DNA of 64,000 nucleotides from Candidatus Eiseniibacteriota bacterium (GTDB lineage: Bacteria > Eisenbacteria > RBG-16-71-46 > CAIMUX01): assembly GCA_029569475.1 (NCBI GenBank), contig JAKQSZ010000039.1, positions 1 through 64,000 of the forward strand, given 5' to 3'. This document shows, piece after piece, positions 16,974-25,247 of this stretch (position 1 is the first letter of the stretch; the number at the start of each line of letters is the position of its first letter). The notes under the pieces are model-generated. The model searched no databases, was not told where the DNA came from, and worked only from the letters and a program-made list of their open reading frames with translations. A program made the position numbers and the translations under genes.

Positions 16974-17857
16974 GCCGCTATTCCTATTACCCCGGCTGTT
17001 CTCTGCACGCGACCGCTCGCGAGTACGATGAGTCGATCCAGGCGCTGGCGGGGCCGCTCGGCCTGGAATTGCGCGAGATCGATGAGTGGTGCTGCTGCGG
17101 GGCGACGCCGGCGCACGCCATCGACCCGAAGGCGGCGACGGCGCTCGGGATGTGGAACCTTGCCCATGCGGCCCGAGGGGGCCCCGAGCCCATCCTCACC
17201 GGGTGCGCCTCCTGCTTCTCGCGCCTGCGGGCGGTGCGCAGCGAGGTCCAGGCCGATCCTCAGGCCGCGCGCGAAGCGATGACCCGCATGGGAGTCCAGC
17301 CCGCCCCGGCGCCCGAGATCGTGCACATTGCCCAGGTCCTGACGGCCCCGGACATGCGGGAGAAGCTGAAGAGCCTGGTTGTCCGGCCGCTGAAGGGTCT
17401 GCGCGTGGCCTGCTACTACGGCTGTCTCCTGACGCGCCCCCGGGCCGACGATGCCCTCGACGACGCGGAGAATCCGACCATCCTCGAGGACCTGGTACGC
17501 CTCACCGGCGCCGAGGCGGTCGATTGGCCGCTGCGGCTGGACTGCTGCGGAGCCTCGATGACGCTCGCGCGCGCCGACCTGGTCCACGAACTCTGCGGCC
17601 GGCTGCTGGTGATGGCGCACGAGCGCGGGGCGCACTGTCTGATGGTGGCGTGTCCCCTCTGCCATTCCAATCTGGACTTCCAGCAGGACGCGTGCCTGCG
17701 CGCGCGGGGACATGAGTTCCGGATGCCGGTCGTCTATCTGACCCAGCTGATCGGGCTGGCCTTGGGGATTGCCGGGACACGGCTGGGACTCGAGCGGCAT
17801 TTCGTGCCGGTGCGCCTGGATCAGTTCCTTTCCGCGGAGGAGGCTCCCCATGCCTAG
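16970..17857 (+). CDS. hdrB: Heterodisulfide reductase subunit B-like protein (two CCG domains)
   Basis: A 295-residue protein with two CCG domains, which in HdrB ligate non-cubane iron-sulfur clusters that reduce a disulfide substrate. Domain 1: YYPGCSLHATA, WCCCGATPAH, TGCASCFSRL; domain 2: CYYGCLLTRP, LDCCGASMTL, VACPLCHSNLD. All expected cysteines are present. Overlaps hdrC by 4 bp and hdrA by 8 bp (17850-17857). In a bacterium without methanogenic cofactors the natural disulfide acceptor is unknown; low-molecular-weight or protein disulfides have been suggested for such complexes. Confidence 0.9.
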   Translation: MSRYSYYPGCSLHATAREYDESIQALAGPLGLELREIDEWCCCGATPAHAIDPKAATALGMWNLAHAARGGPEPILTGCASCFSRLRAVRSEVQADPQAAREAMTRMGVQPAPAPEIVHIAQVLTAPDMREKLKSLVVRPLKGLRVACYYGCLLTRPRADDALDDAENPTILEDLVRLTGAEAVDWPLRLDCCGASMTLARADLVHELCGRLLVMAHERGAHCLMVACPLCHSNLDFQQDACLRARGHEFRMPVVYLTQLIGLALGIAGTRLGLERHFVPVRLDQFLSAEEAPHA

Positions 17858-19847
17858 GGTCGGTATCTTCGTCTGCCACTGCGGGGAGAACATCGGCCGT
17901 ACCGTGGATTGCGCCCGGGTGGCCGAGGCGACGCGCGACCTTCCGGGTGTGGTCCACTCGGTCGACTACAAGTACATGTGCTCCGACCCGGGGCAGAACA
18001 TGATCCGCGAGGCGATCCGCGAGCACCGGCTGGATGGGGTGGTCGTCGCGGCGTGCAGTCCGGCCATGCACGAACCGACCTTCCGGCGGGCCACCGCCAA
18101 CGAAGGGCTCAACCCCTTCCGTTGCGAGATGGTCAACGTGCGGGAGCAGTGCTCATGGGTGCACGAGGATCGCGCGCAGGCCACCGACAAGGCCATCGAC
18201 CTGGTGCGGATGATGGTGGAGAAGGTGAAGCGCAATCGGGATCTCTCGCCGATCAAGGTGCCGGTCACCCGCCGCGCCCTGGTCGTCGGAGGCGGCATCG
18301 CGGGGATCCAGGCGTCGCTCGACCTGGCCAACGCCGGCATTCCGGTCGTCCTGGTGGAGAAGGAGCCGTCGATCGGAGGGCACATGAGCCAGCTCTCCGA
18401 GACCTTCCCGACCCTGGACTGCTCGCAGTGCATCCTGACGCCGCGCATGGTCGAGGTGGCCCAGCACCCCTTGATTACGCTGCACACCTGGTCCGAGGTG
18501 GAGAAGGTCGAGGGTTTCATCGGGAACTTCCGCGTCACCATCCGCAAGAAGGCCCGCTACGTCGACATGAGCAAGTGCACCGGCTGCGGCGTCTGCCAGC
18601 AGAAGTGCCCCCAGAAGAAGATCCCCTCCACCTTCGACACCGGACTGGGCATGCGGTCGGCCGTCTACATTCCGTTCCCGCAGGCGGTGCCGAACAAGCC
18701 GGTGATCGACCGGGAGCGCTGCACCTATTTCAAGACCGGCAAGTGCCGGGCTTGCGAGAAACTCTGCGGCCCGCAGGCGATCGACTTCACGCAGGAAGAC
18801 GAGCTGGTGACCGAGCCGGTCGGCGCGGTCATCCTGGCCACCGGCTACCAGCTCTACCAGATCGGCCAGCCGGAGGCCGGCCTGCGCGGCTATCCCGAGT
18901 ACGGCGGCGGCACCATCCCCGACGTGATCGACGGCCTGCAGTTCGAACGCCTGGCCTCGGCGTCGGGGCCGACCGGCGGAGAAATCAGGAGACCTTCGGA
19001 CGGCCGGGTTCCCGAGACCGTCGTGTTTCTCCAGTGCATCGGCAGCCGCGACGCCAGCAAGGGGATGGAGTACTGCTCCAAGATCTGCTGCATGTACACG
19101 GCCAAGCACGCGCTGTTGTACAAACACAAGGTCCACCATGGCAAGGCCATCGTCTTCTACATGGATGTCCGGGCCCCCGGCAAGGGGTACGACGAGTTCG
19201 TCCGGCGGGCGGTGGAGGAGGACGAGGTTCTCTATCTCCGAGGCCGCGTGTCGCGGATGTACCAGGACAAGGGACAGGTGGTGGTCTCCGGCGTGGACAC
19301 GCTTTCCCAGCAGCCGGTCGAGATCCGGGCCGATCTCGTGGTGTTGGCCACGGCGGTTCGCGCGCAGCCCGGAGCGGCCCGCCTGGCGCAGCACTTCGGC
19401 GTCGGCTACGACGGCCATGCCTTCTACTCCGAGGCTCATCCCAAGCTGAGGCCGGTCGAGTCCGCCGCGGCGGGGGTGATGCTGGCGGGCGCCTGCCAGG
19501 GGCCGAAGGACATCCCTGAGTCGGTGGCCCAGGCCAGCGCGGCCGCCGCCAAGGTGGCCGTCCTCTTCTCCCGCGAGATCCTGGAGCGGGAGCCGATCGT
19601 GGCCGAGGTCAACGAGGCCACTTGCGCCGGGTGCCTGGCCTGCCAGGAGGTCTGTCCCTACGGTGCGGTGGAGGTGGTCGACATCATCGACAAGCAGGGG
19701 CGGGTCACGCGCCGGGTTGCTCGCGTCAACTCCGGCGTGTGCAACGGCTGCGGCACCTGTCAGGCCACCTGCCCGTCGAAGTCGGTCGAGCTGGCGGGAT
19801 ACACGGACGAGCAGATCTTCGCGCAGATCGGCGCGTTGGTGCCTTGA
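17850..19847 (+). CDS. hdrA: Heterodisulfide reductase subunit A-like FAD / 4Fe-4S protein
   Basis: A 665-residue electron-bifurcating-type flavoprotein. N-terminal domain: VGIFVCHCGENIG; FAD-binding Rossmann motif VVGGGIAGIQASLDLANAG near residue 150; the HdrA signature TLDCSQCILTPRM; inserted ferredoxin-like cluster motifs CTGCGVCQQKCPQ and a CTYFKTGKCRACEKLC segment; the C-terminal ferredoxin domain has CAGCLACQEVCP and CNGCGTCQATCP. HdrA splits electron pairs between a high- and a low-potential acceptor. GGAGGAGG precedes ATG at 17850. It lies in the middle of the hdrC-hdrB-hdrA-mvhD/flx string, showing that all six genes make one complex. Confidence 0.92.
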   Translation: MPRVGIFVCHCGENIGRTVDCARVAEATRDLPGVVHSVDYKYMCSDPGQNMIREAIREHRLDGVVVAACSPAMHEPTFRRATANEGLNPFRCEMVNVREQCSWVHEDRAQATDKAIDLVRMMVEKVKRNRDLSPIKVPVTRRALVVGGGIAGIQASLDLANAGIPVVLVEKEPSIGGHMSQLSETFPTLDCSQCILTPRMVEVAQHPLITLHTWSEVEKVEGFIGNFRVTIRKKARYVDMSKCTGCGVCQQKCPQKKIPSTFDTGLGMRSAVYIPFPQAVPNKPVIDRERCTYFKTGKCRACEKLCGPQAIDFTQEDELVTEPVGAVILATGYQLYQIGQPEAGLRGYPEYGGGTIPDVIDGLQFERLASASGPTGGEIRRPSDGRVPETVVFLQCIGSRDASKGMEYCSKICCMYTAKHALLYKHKVHHGKAIVFYMDVRAPGKGYDEFVRRAVEEDEVLYLRGRVSRMYQDKGQVVVSGVDTLSQQPVEIRADLVVLATAVRAQPGAARLAQHFGVGYDGHAFYSEAHPKLRPVESAAAGVMLAGACQGPKDIPESVAQASAAAAKVAVLFSREILEREPIVAEVNEATCAGCLACQEVCPYGAVEVVDIIDKQGRVTRRVARVNSGVCNGCGTCQATCPSKSVELAGYTDEQIFAQIGALVP

Positions 19848-19914
19848 TGCGCCACCGCGGGCCGCTCGTGGAGAATCGTCGCGGCTCGGGGATGGAGGGG
19901 AAGGGAGAGCAGGG

Positions 19915-21294
19915 ATGAGCGGGAATGATGAGCGCGCCCAGAGTGGGCCGGGCGCGCCCTGGGAGCCGCGGATCGTGGCCTTTGTCTGCCGCTGGTGCAC
20001 CTACGCCGGCGCGGACCTGGCCGGCACCAGCCGGCTGAAGTATCCGCCCCAGATCCGGATGATCAAGCTGCCGTGCACGGGCAGGATCGACCCGCTCTTT
20101 CTCCTGCGGGCCTTCGCCATGGGCGCCGACGGCGTCCTGGTCTCGGGCTGCCATCCCGGGGACTGCCATTACACCAGCGGCAACTACGCGGCACGGCGGC
20201 GGTGGGTGGTCTTCCGGGAACTGCTGGACCTGGTCGGGGTCGAGCAAGAACGCCTGCACTTCTCCTGGGTCTCGGCGGCCGAGGGGGGGAAGTTCGTCGA
20301 GATCGTCAAAAAGGTGACCGACTCCGTGCGCGCGGTCGGGCCCTTCGCAGGATTCGCCTCAGGAGAAGACGCCCTGGGCCACGGCTACGCGGAGAACCGG
20401 GCGGTCGCTCGCCTGGACGGCGGCAGAGGCGGTGTGGGCGCCGGGGGAGATGAACTCAGCGCGGCCGACCTGGATCGTATGCGGGCGGATCTCGCCTCCG
20501 GATCGGTCAAGAGCATCCTCGGCCCAATCGTGGCGCGTATTCCGGGACGCCTCCGGGCCGCGTGGATCACGGCTCCGGAAGCGGTGTCCCGACTGCGCCG
20601 CGCCGGCGCGAACCGCCCGCCGCTGGTCCCCTTGCTGCTTCGCCGGCTGCGACAGGATCCTGAGGGGATCCATGGGATCGTGGCGGGGCCTGCGGAGAGC
20701 GCGGCGCTCCTGGTACTGGCCGCGGAGCACCAGGTGGATCCAGCCCGCATCATCGTCTATTCGGTAAACGTTCCCGCCACGCCGGCGGCGTCCTCCGTGG
20801 CAACGCCCGCCGCCGATCCGGCCGCGGGAAGCCCACCGCCGGAAAGCACACTGCTAGCCTCCATTGCAGCGGCGCGGAACCAGGCGCCGGTCCCCCTGGT
20901 GCCCGATCTCAGCCGCCCGGCCGCGGAGCGACGCGCCTTCTGGAACGCCGCCTTCGATCGCTGCGTGCGCTGCTATGCCTGCCGGGAGGCCTGTCCGCTC
21001 TGCAGCTGCGTGCAGTGCGTTGCGGACAAGACCCGGCCGCGGTGGATCGACTCTTCCGCCACACCAGACGGGAATTGGCTGTGGAACGTGACCCGCGCAT
21101 TCCACCTGGCCGGACGCTGCATCGAGTGCGGTGCCTGCACCGAGGCCTGCCCCGTCGGGATTCCGCTGAGTGCCCTGAGCATTCACCTCAACCGCGTGAT
21201 CGAGCAGTCCTTCGGCAGCCGGCAGGACGGCGAAGCGGCCCGCTCGGCGCTCCTCAGCTTCCGGCTCGAGGACGAAGCGCCCTTCATCATGTGA
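19915..21294 (+). CDS. MvhD-like subunit fused to a 4Fe-4S dicluster domain (FlxC/FlxD-like)
   Basis: A 459-residue fusion. Residues about 20-145 are an MvhD/FrhD-type [2Fe-2S] domain (VAFVCRWCTYAGADLAGTS, RMIKLPCTGRIDP, VSGCHPGDCHYTSGN, WVSAAEGGKFVEIV) that links HdrA to an electron donor. A Gly-rich linker, a partly helical segment and an Ala/Pro-rich linker follow. The C-terminal part (about 345-440) holds CVRCYACREACPLCSCVQC and CIECGACTEACPVGIPL, a ferredoxin-like unit normally found as a separate subunit. ATG at 19915 follows GGGAGAGCAGGG. In Flx-Hdr systems MvhD-like FlxD and ferredoxin-like FlxC are separate, so the fusion could replace both; this equivalence is inference. Confidence 0.8.
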   Translation: MSGNDERAQSGPGAPWEPRIVAFVCRWCTYAGADLAGTSRLKYPPQIRMIKLPCTGRIDPLFLLRAFAMGADGVLVSGCHPGDCHYTSGNYAARRRWVVFRELLDLVGVEQERLHFSWVSAAEGGKFVEIVKKVTDSVRAVGPFAGFASGEDALGHGYAENRAVARLDGGRGGVGAGGDELSAADLDRMRADLASGSVKSILGPIVARIPGRLRAAWITAPEAVSRLRRAGANRPPLVPLLLRRLRQDPEGIHGIVAGPAESAALLVLAAEHQVDPARIIVYSVNVPATPAASSVATPAADPAAGSPPPESTLLASIAAARNQAPVPLVPDLSRPAAERRAFWNAAFDRCVRCYACREACPLCSCVQCVADKTRPRWIDSSATPDGNWLWNVTRAFHLAGRCIECGACTEACPVGIPLSALSIHLNRVIEQSFGSRQDGEAARSALLSFRLEDEAPFIM

Positions 21295-21305
21295 GGGAGA
21301 CGACG

Positions 21306-22352
21306 ATGTCGCAGCAAAACGTTCAGGAAGGTTGGACGCTGGAGGATCTCAAGCAGTGGGTGGCTGGGCTCCTGGCTTCGCACCGCGTTGTCGCGCCCGT
21401 GGCCGCCCCCGAGGGAGCGGTGTGGGCTCAGGTTGACTCGCCCGAGAAGATTGCCTGGGACTACGGCAAGACTCCCGTCTCCCCGCGATCCTGGCTGCTG
21501 CCGCGCTGTGAGGAGCTTTTCGGATATGATCTCGGCTCGCATCCTCCCGCGGTGACCGAGCCGCCGCTGCCGGAAACGCCGACCGCGGTCCTTCTCCTGC
21601 GCCCCTGCGATGTTGCCGGCTTGCGCGCGCTGGACGCCGTGATGCGCTGGGACTACCAGGATGAGACCTACGAGGCGCGGCGGCGATCCGCCCTGCTGGT
21701 CAGCCTCGGTTGCCTTGAGGCTCCGAACCCGGAGAGCTGCTTCTGCCGTTCCGCCGGCGTGGATCCGTCCTGGGCTCCCGAGGCCGACGTGCACATCGAG
21801 CCGCTGCCGGGCGGCCGGCTTTATCATGTCTACGGGCTGACCGAGGCCGGCAACGCGGCCTTGGCCGGCGCTGCCCGGCCAGTAGCCGAGGGACGGGCCG
21901 CCCCCAGCACGGCGGCCGTGCCGGAGATCGACCTCGCCGGAGCCCGCGCCTGGATGCGCGATCATTTCGAGGATCCTCTCTGGCGGGAGATCTCCGAAGC
22001 CTGTCTCGGCTGCGGCGCTTGCGCCTACGTCTGCCCGTCGTGCCACTGTTTCGACATGGTCGACCAGGGGGATTGGCGGCGCGGTCGCCGCGTGCGCAAC
22101 TGGGATTCCTGCCAGTTCGGTCACTTCACCGCGCACGCCTCCGGGCACAATCCCCGTCCGGAGCAATGGAACCGCTATCGCCAGCGTGTCTATCACAAGT
22201 TCCAATACTACCCCGACAAGTTCGAACGGCTGCTCTGCACCGGCTGCGGCCGGTGTATCGAAGCCTGTCCCGCCGGCATCGACCTGATCGAGGTGTTGCA
22301 GTCCCTGGCCGCGGCCGGACGCACGGAGCGGCCGGCCCCCGCAGCCTCCTGA
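21306..22352 (+). CDS. 4Fe-4S protein, sulfhydrogenase beta / FlxB-like
   Basis: A 348-residue iron-sulfur protein similar to sulfhydrogenase subunit beta (HydB) and FlxB. The N-terminal part has the family features LLLRPCDVAGLRALD and CLEAPNPESCFCRSAG; the C-terminal part carries CLGCGACAYVCPSCHCFDM and CTGCGRCIEACPAGIDL, for two [4Fe-4S] clusters. It should pass electrons between the NAD-binding flavoprotein encoded next and the MvhD-like subunit encoded just before. ATG at 21306 follows GAGGGAG. No hydrogenase large subunit is nearby, which fits an NAD(P)H-linked Flx module rather than a hydrogenase. Confidence 0.85.
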   Translation: MSQQNVQEGWTLEDLKQWVAGLLASHRVVAPVAAPEGAVWAQVDSPEKIAWDYGKTPVSPRSWLLPRCEELFGYDLGSHPPAVTEPPLPETPTAVLLLRPCDVAGLRALDAVMRWDYQDETYEARRRSALLVSLGCLEAPNPESCFCRSAGVDPSWAPEADVHIEPLPGGRLYHVYGLTEAGNAALAGAARPVAEGRAAPSTAAVPEIDLAGARAWMRDHFEDPLWREISEACLGCGACAYVCPSCHCFDMVDQGDWRRGRRVRNWDSCQFGHFTAHASGHNPRPEQWNRYRQRVYHKFQYYPDKFERLLCTGCGRCIEACPAGIDLIEVLQSLAAAGRTERPAPAAS

Positions 22353-22365
22353 GCAGGAGCCAGAC

Positions 22366-23202
22366 ATGAGAGCTTATACACCGCACCTGATGGAGATCAT
22401 CGAGGCCCGGATGGAAACCCCGGACGTCAAGACCCTCAAGCTGCGCTTCCTTGAGCCGGGTCTGCAGGAGCGTTTCGAGTTCCGCGCCGGGCAGTTCGGT
22501 CTCTATTCGGTCTTCGGCGAGGGCGAGTCGACTTTCTGCATCGCCTCGCCGCCGACCTGGAAGGACCACATCGAGTGCACCTTCCGCGCGGTCGGCAAGG
22601 TAACCGACGTCCTGCGCCGCCTCGAAGCGGGCGACGTCATCGGCTTTCGTGGCCCCTACGGCAACACTTTCCCGCTGGACTCCTTCCGGGGAAAGGACCT
22701 GCTCTTCGTTGTCGGCGGCATCGCGCTGCCGCCGCTGCGCTGCGTCATCTGGAACTGCCTTGACCGTCGAGAGGAGTTCGGGAAGATCCGCATCGTCTAC
22801 GGGGCCCGTTCCGTCTCCGACCTGGTGTACAGGGACGAGCTGGAGATCTGGAAGCAGCGCGAGGACGTCGACCTGGTCGTGACGGTGGATCCGGGCGGTG
22901 AGACGCCCGGCTGGGATGGCAAGGTCGGATTCGTGCCGACCGTCCTCGACCAGTGGGCGCCCCCGGCCGCCAACTCGGTCGCATTCGTCTGCGGCCCTCC
23001 CGTCATGATCAAGTACTCCATGCCTATCCTGGAGAAGCTCGGGTTCCAACCCCCGTCGATCTATACCACGCTGGAGAACCGGATGAAGTGCGGGATCGGC
23101 AAGTGCGGGCGCTGCAACATCGGCGACACCTATGTGTGCAAGGAGGGGCCGGTCTTTACGCTGGAGGAGATGTCGGCGCTGCCCGTCGCCAGCGATTACT
23201 AG
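22366..23202 (+). CDS. FAD/NAD(P)-binding oxidoreductase, sulfhydrogenase gamma / FlxA-like
   Basis: A 278-residue ferredoxin-NADP reductase fold protein that would exchange electrons with NAD(P)H. FAD domain: FRAGQFGLYSVFGEGESTFCIASPP; NAD domain: VVGGIALPPLRC, where the usual GGIGLAP is partly changed, and CGPPVMI. The C-terminal MKCGIGKCGRCNIGDTYVCKEGP supplies the cysteines of a [2Fe-2S] cluster. Twelve bases separate it from the previous stop. As the last gene of the hdr/flx operon it defines NAD(P)H as the likely electron source or sink. Confidence 0.88.
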   Translation: MRAYTPHLMEIIEARMETPDVKTLKLRFLEPGLQERFEFRAGQFGLYSVFGEGESTFCIASPPTWKDHIECTFRAVGKVTDVLRRLEAGDVIGFRGPYGNTFPLDSFRGKDLLFVVGGIALPPLRCVIWNCLDRREEFGKIRIVYGARSVSDLVYRDELEIWKQREDVDLVVTVDPGGETPGWDGKVGFVPTVLDQWAPPAANSVAFVCGPPVMIKYSMPILEKLGFQPPSIYTTLENRMKCGIGKCGRCNIGDTYVCKEGPVFTLEEMSALPVASDY

Positions 23203-23276
23203 CCCCAACCATGCACTCATCCGTGGCGTCCACCGCCGGCGGGCCCGGCGGCTCGGTCAGGAGCGGCCCCGGACGG

Positions 23277-24353
23277 TCAGGAACGGGGCCACGCTCGCAA
23301 GTACTGCGGCGGGACGGGAGGTTCCTGCCGTAGCCGGCGGGCTGCCTCGATAGGCCACTCCGCTCTGCGCAGGGACTCGCGGCCGAGCAGGATGAGATCG
23401 GCCTGGCCGGTGCGGATGATCGTGTCCGCCTGCTCGGGACTCGTGATCAGCCCGACTGCCCCCGTGGGGAGGCCCGCGTGGGCGCGGATACGCCGCGAGA
23501 AGAGCACCTGGTAGCCGGGTCCAGCGCTCGGGGGGAGCGCGGCCGGCGAGGCGCCGCCCGAGGAGCAGTCGATCAAGTCCACCCCGGCATCGCGCAGTGC
23601 CGGCGCCAGCCGCAGGATCTCCTCGATGTCCCAGCCGCCGTCGGCCCAGTCCGTGCAGGAGAAGCGCACCCAGACCGGCAGATCGTCCGGCGCCTGGCGG
23701 CGGACCTCGGCCAGGACCTCCAGAAGCAACCGGGCGCGATTGGCCAGGGAACCTCCCCAATCGTCCTGGCGCGTGTTGCTGAGCGGGGACAGAAATTGAT
23801 GCAGCAGGTAACCGTGCGCGGCATGGATCTCGACGAAATCGAAACCGGCCTCGACTGCCCGCCGGGCGCCTTGGGCGAAGGACTGGATGACCTCGTGGAC
23901 GCCGGCTTCCGAGAGCGCCGCGGGGGGACGCTCCTCGGGGCGAAAGGGATCCGCGGATGGTCCGACCGTTTCCCAACCTCCGTCCGCAAGACTGAGCTGC
24001 CCTCCCCCTTCCCAGGGGCGCCGTGTTCCCGCCTTGCGGCCGGCGTGAGCGAGTTGGATGCCGATGGCGCAGCCCTGGCCTTTCACGAATCGCGCGATGC
24101 GAGCCAGCCCAGGGATGTGCTCGTCGGACCAGATGCCGAGATCCTGCGGGCTGATGCGCCCCCTGGGCTCGACCGCGGCCGCCTCGCTGATGATGGCACC
24201 CGCCCCTCCGGCGGCCCGAGCCCCCAGGTGGACCAGATGCCAGTCGTTGGCGAGCCCGTCATCGGCTGAGTACATGCACATGGGCGAGACGACGATCCGG
24301 TTGCGGAGCGTCAGTGATCGCGTGGTAAAGGGGGTGAAAAGATGTGCGTCCAT
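23277..24353 (-). CDS. NADH:flavin oxidoreductase, old yellow enzyme family (YqjM/NamA-like)
   Basis: A 358-residue FMN-dependent TIM-barrel reductase of electron-poor alkenes. MDAHLFTPFTTRSLTLRNRIVVSPMCMYSADDGLANDWHL is the typical N-terminus of the thermophilic-like/YqjM class, including the Cys that tunes the flavin. EIHAAHGYLLHQFLSPLSNTRQDDWGGSLANRARLLLE contains the substrate-binding His pair and the class signature; GLITSPEQADTIIRTGQADLILLGRESLRR binds the FMN phosphate. It is convergent to the flx-like operon and likely transcribed alone. Confidence 0.9.
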   Translation of the reverse strand: MDAHLFTPFTTRSLTLRNRIVVSPMCMYSADDGLANDWHLVHLGARAAGGAGAIISEAAAVEPRGRISPQDLGIWSDEHIPGLARIARFVKGQGCAIGIQLAHAGRKAGTRRPWEGGGQLSLADGGWETVGPSADPFRPEERPPAALSEAGVHEVIQSFAQGARRAVEAGFDFVEIHAAHGYLLHQFLSPLSNTRQDDWGGSLANRARLLLEVLAEVRRQAPDDLPVWVRFSCTDWADGGWDIEEILRLAPALRDAGVDLIDCSSGGASPAALPPSAGPGYQVLFSRRIRAHAGLPTGAVGLITSPEQADTIIRTGQADLILLGRESLRRAEWPIEAARRLRQEPPVPPQYLRAWPRS

Positions 24354-25244
24354 GGCGGGAGGATAGCTCGACGGCGCCGACAGGCCAAGCGCCGCGGCTC
24401 AACATTCTAGACACGACTGCGATCTGCGACAGATCAGCCTGTGGGCGCCAAGCGGCGCGCGGAAATGGGCTCGGCTTCCCACCCGTGTCGAACTCACGAC
24501 GCATACTGGGGCCGACCTGGTGCCGGGAGTGGCCGCTACGTTCGCTGACCACGTGCGAGACCAGAGCGCCATCGATCGCTTCACCAGTGCCTACGTTCTA
24601 CACGTCGGGGAGTTCTCGGCGCAGCCGGGTCAGCACCGACGTTCGTTCCCGCCTATGGCAGTCCTGGTGCAGCCGGCTCAAAGCCCGGACGCCCCAGACC
24701 CGACTGGGGCGAGGGTCAGCCCAGCCGGCTCATGGTCATTACCGGCTCGGCAGAAAGGGACGTGGCCACCATATCCCCCACCACGATCTCCGGGGAAGGG
24801 GCATGGTTCTTGAAAAACGGGGTCCCTTCCTGGTGAAAACCGACGGTCGGACAAGCCTCCACCTGGTGCCCTGGCCCGGTTTTTTTCGAAATGCCCGAAC
24901 GAACACACTTGCGTAGCCGGCCGGCGCGGGTCCGCGGCCGCAGGTTTCTGGTGCGATGGGGTTCACGAATAATCCAGGCTAGCTTGCTTTCCGGGTTCGG
25001 GAGTAGGATCGGTTCGACCCGTGCGCGCATGAGGTGTCATGAAATCGACGGACAGACACAGCTGGAACGCCGCAGCACGCATCATTTCCGGCGGCCCGAG
25101 TCAGTCCCGCCCTGCTGTGGTCGCTCCCGCACCTGCCCATTGGAAAGCGCGATCTCCGATGTAACCGGCATTCGCCGTGAGGTCGCTGGACCGCTAACGC
25201 GAATCGTGCCGGAAACTGCGAAGGTAGCCATTTGACTGGGGGGA
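24354..25244. other. Gene-poor gap of about 890 bp
   Basis: No coding region is supported. Base composition is lower in GC than the neighbours, and the small open frames on both strands have no ribosome binding sites, no recognisable domains and irregular codon use. A T-run at about 24881-24887 follows a GC-rich stretch with a short CCGAC/GTCGG palindrome (24841-24851) but does not make a convincing terminator. The region holds the promoters for the oxidoreductase (minus) and the activator-like gene (plus); otherwise nothing was identified. Confidence 0.5.
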
Positions 25245-25247
25245 GTG

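Noticed and set aside
24716..25030. 104-codon minus-strand frame in the large intergenic gap
   Set aside because: No ribosome site, no recognisable domain and inconsistent codon use.
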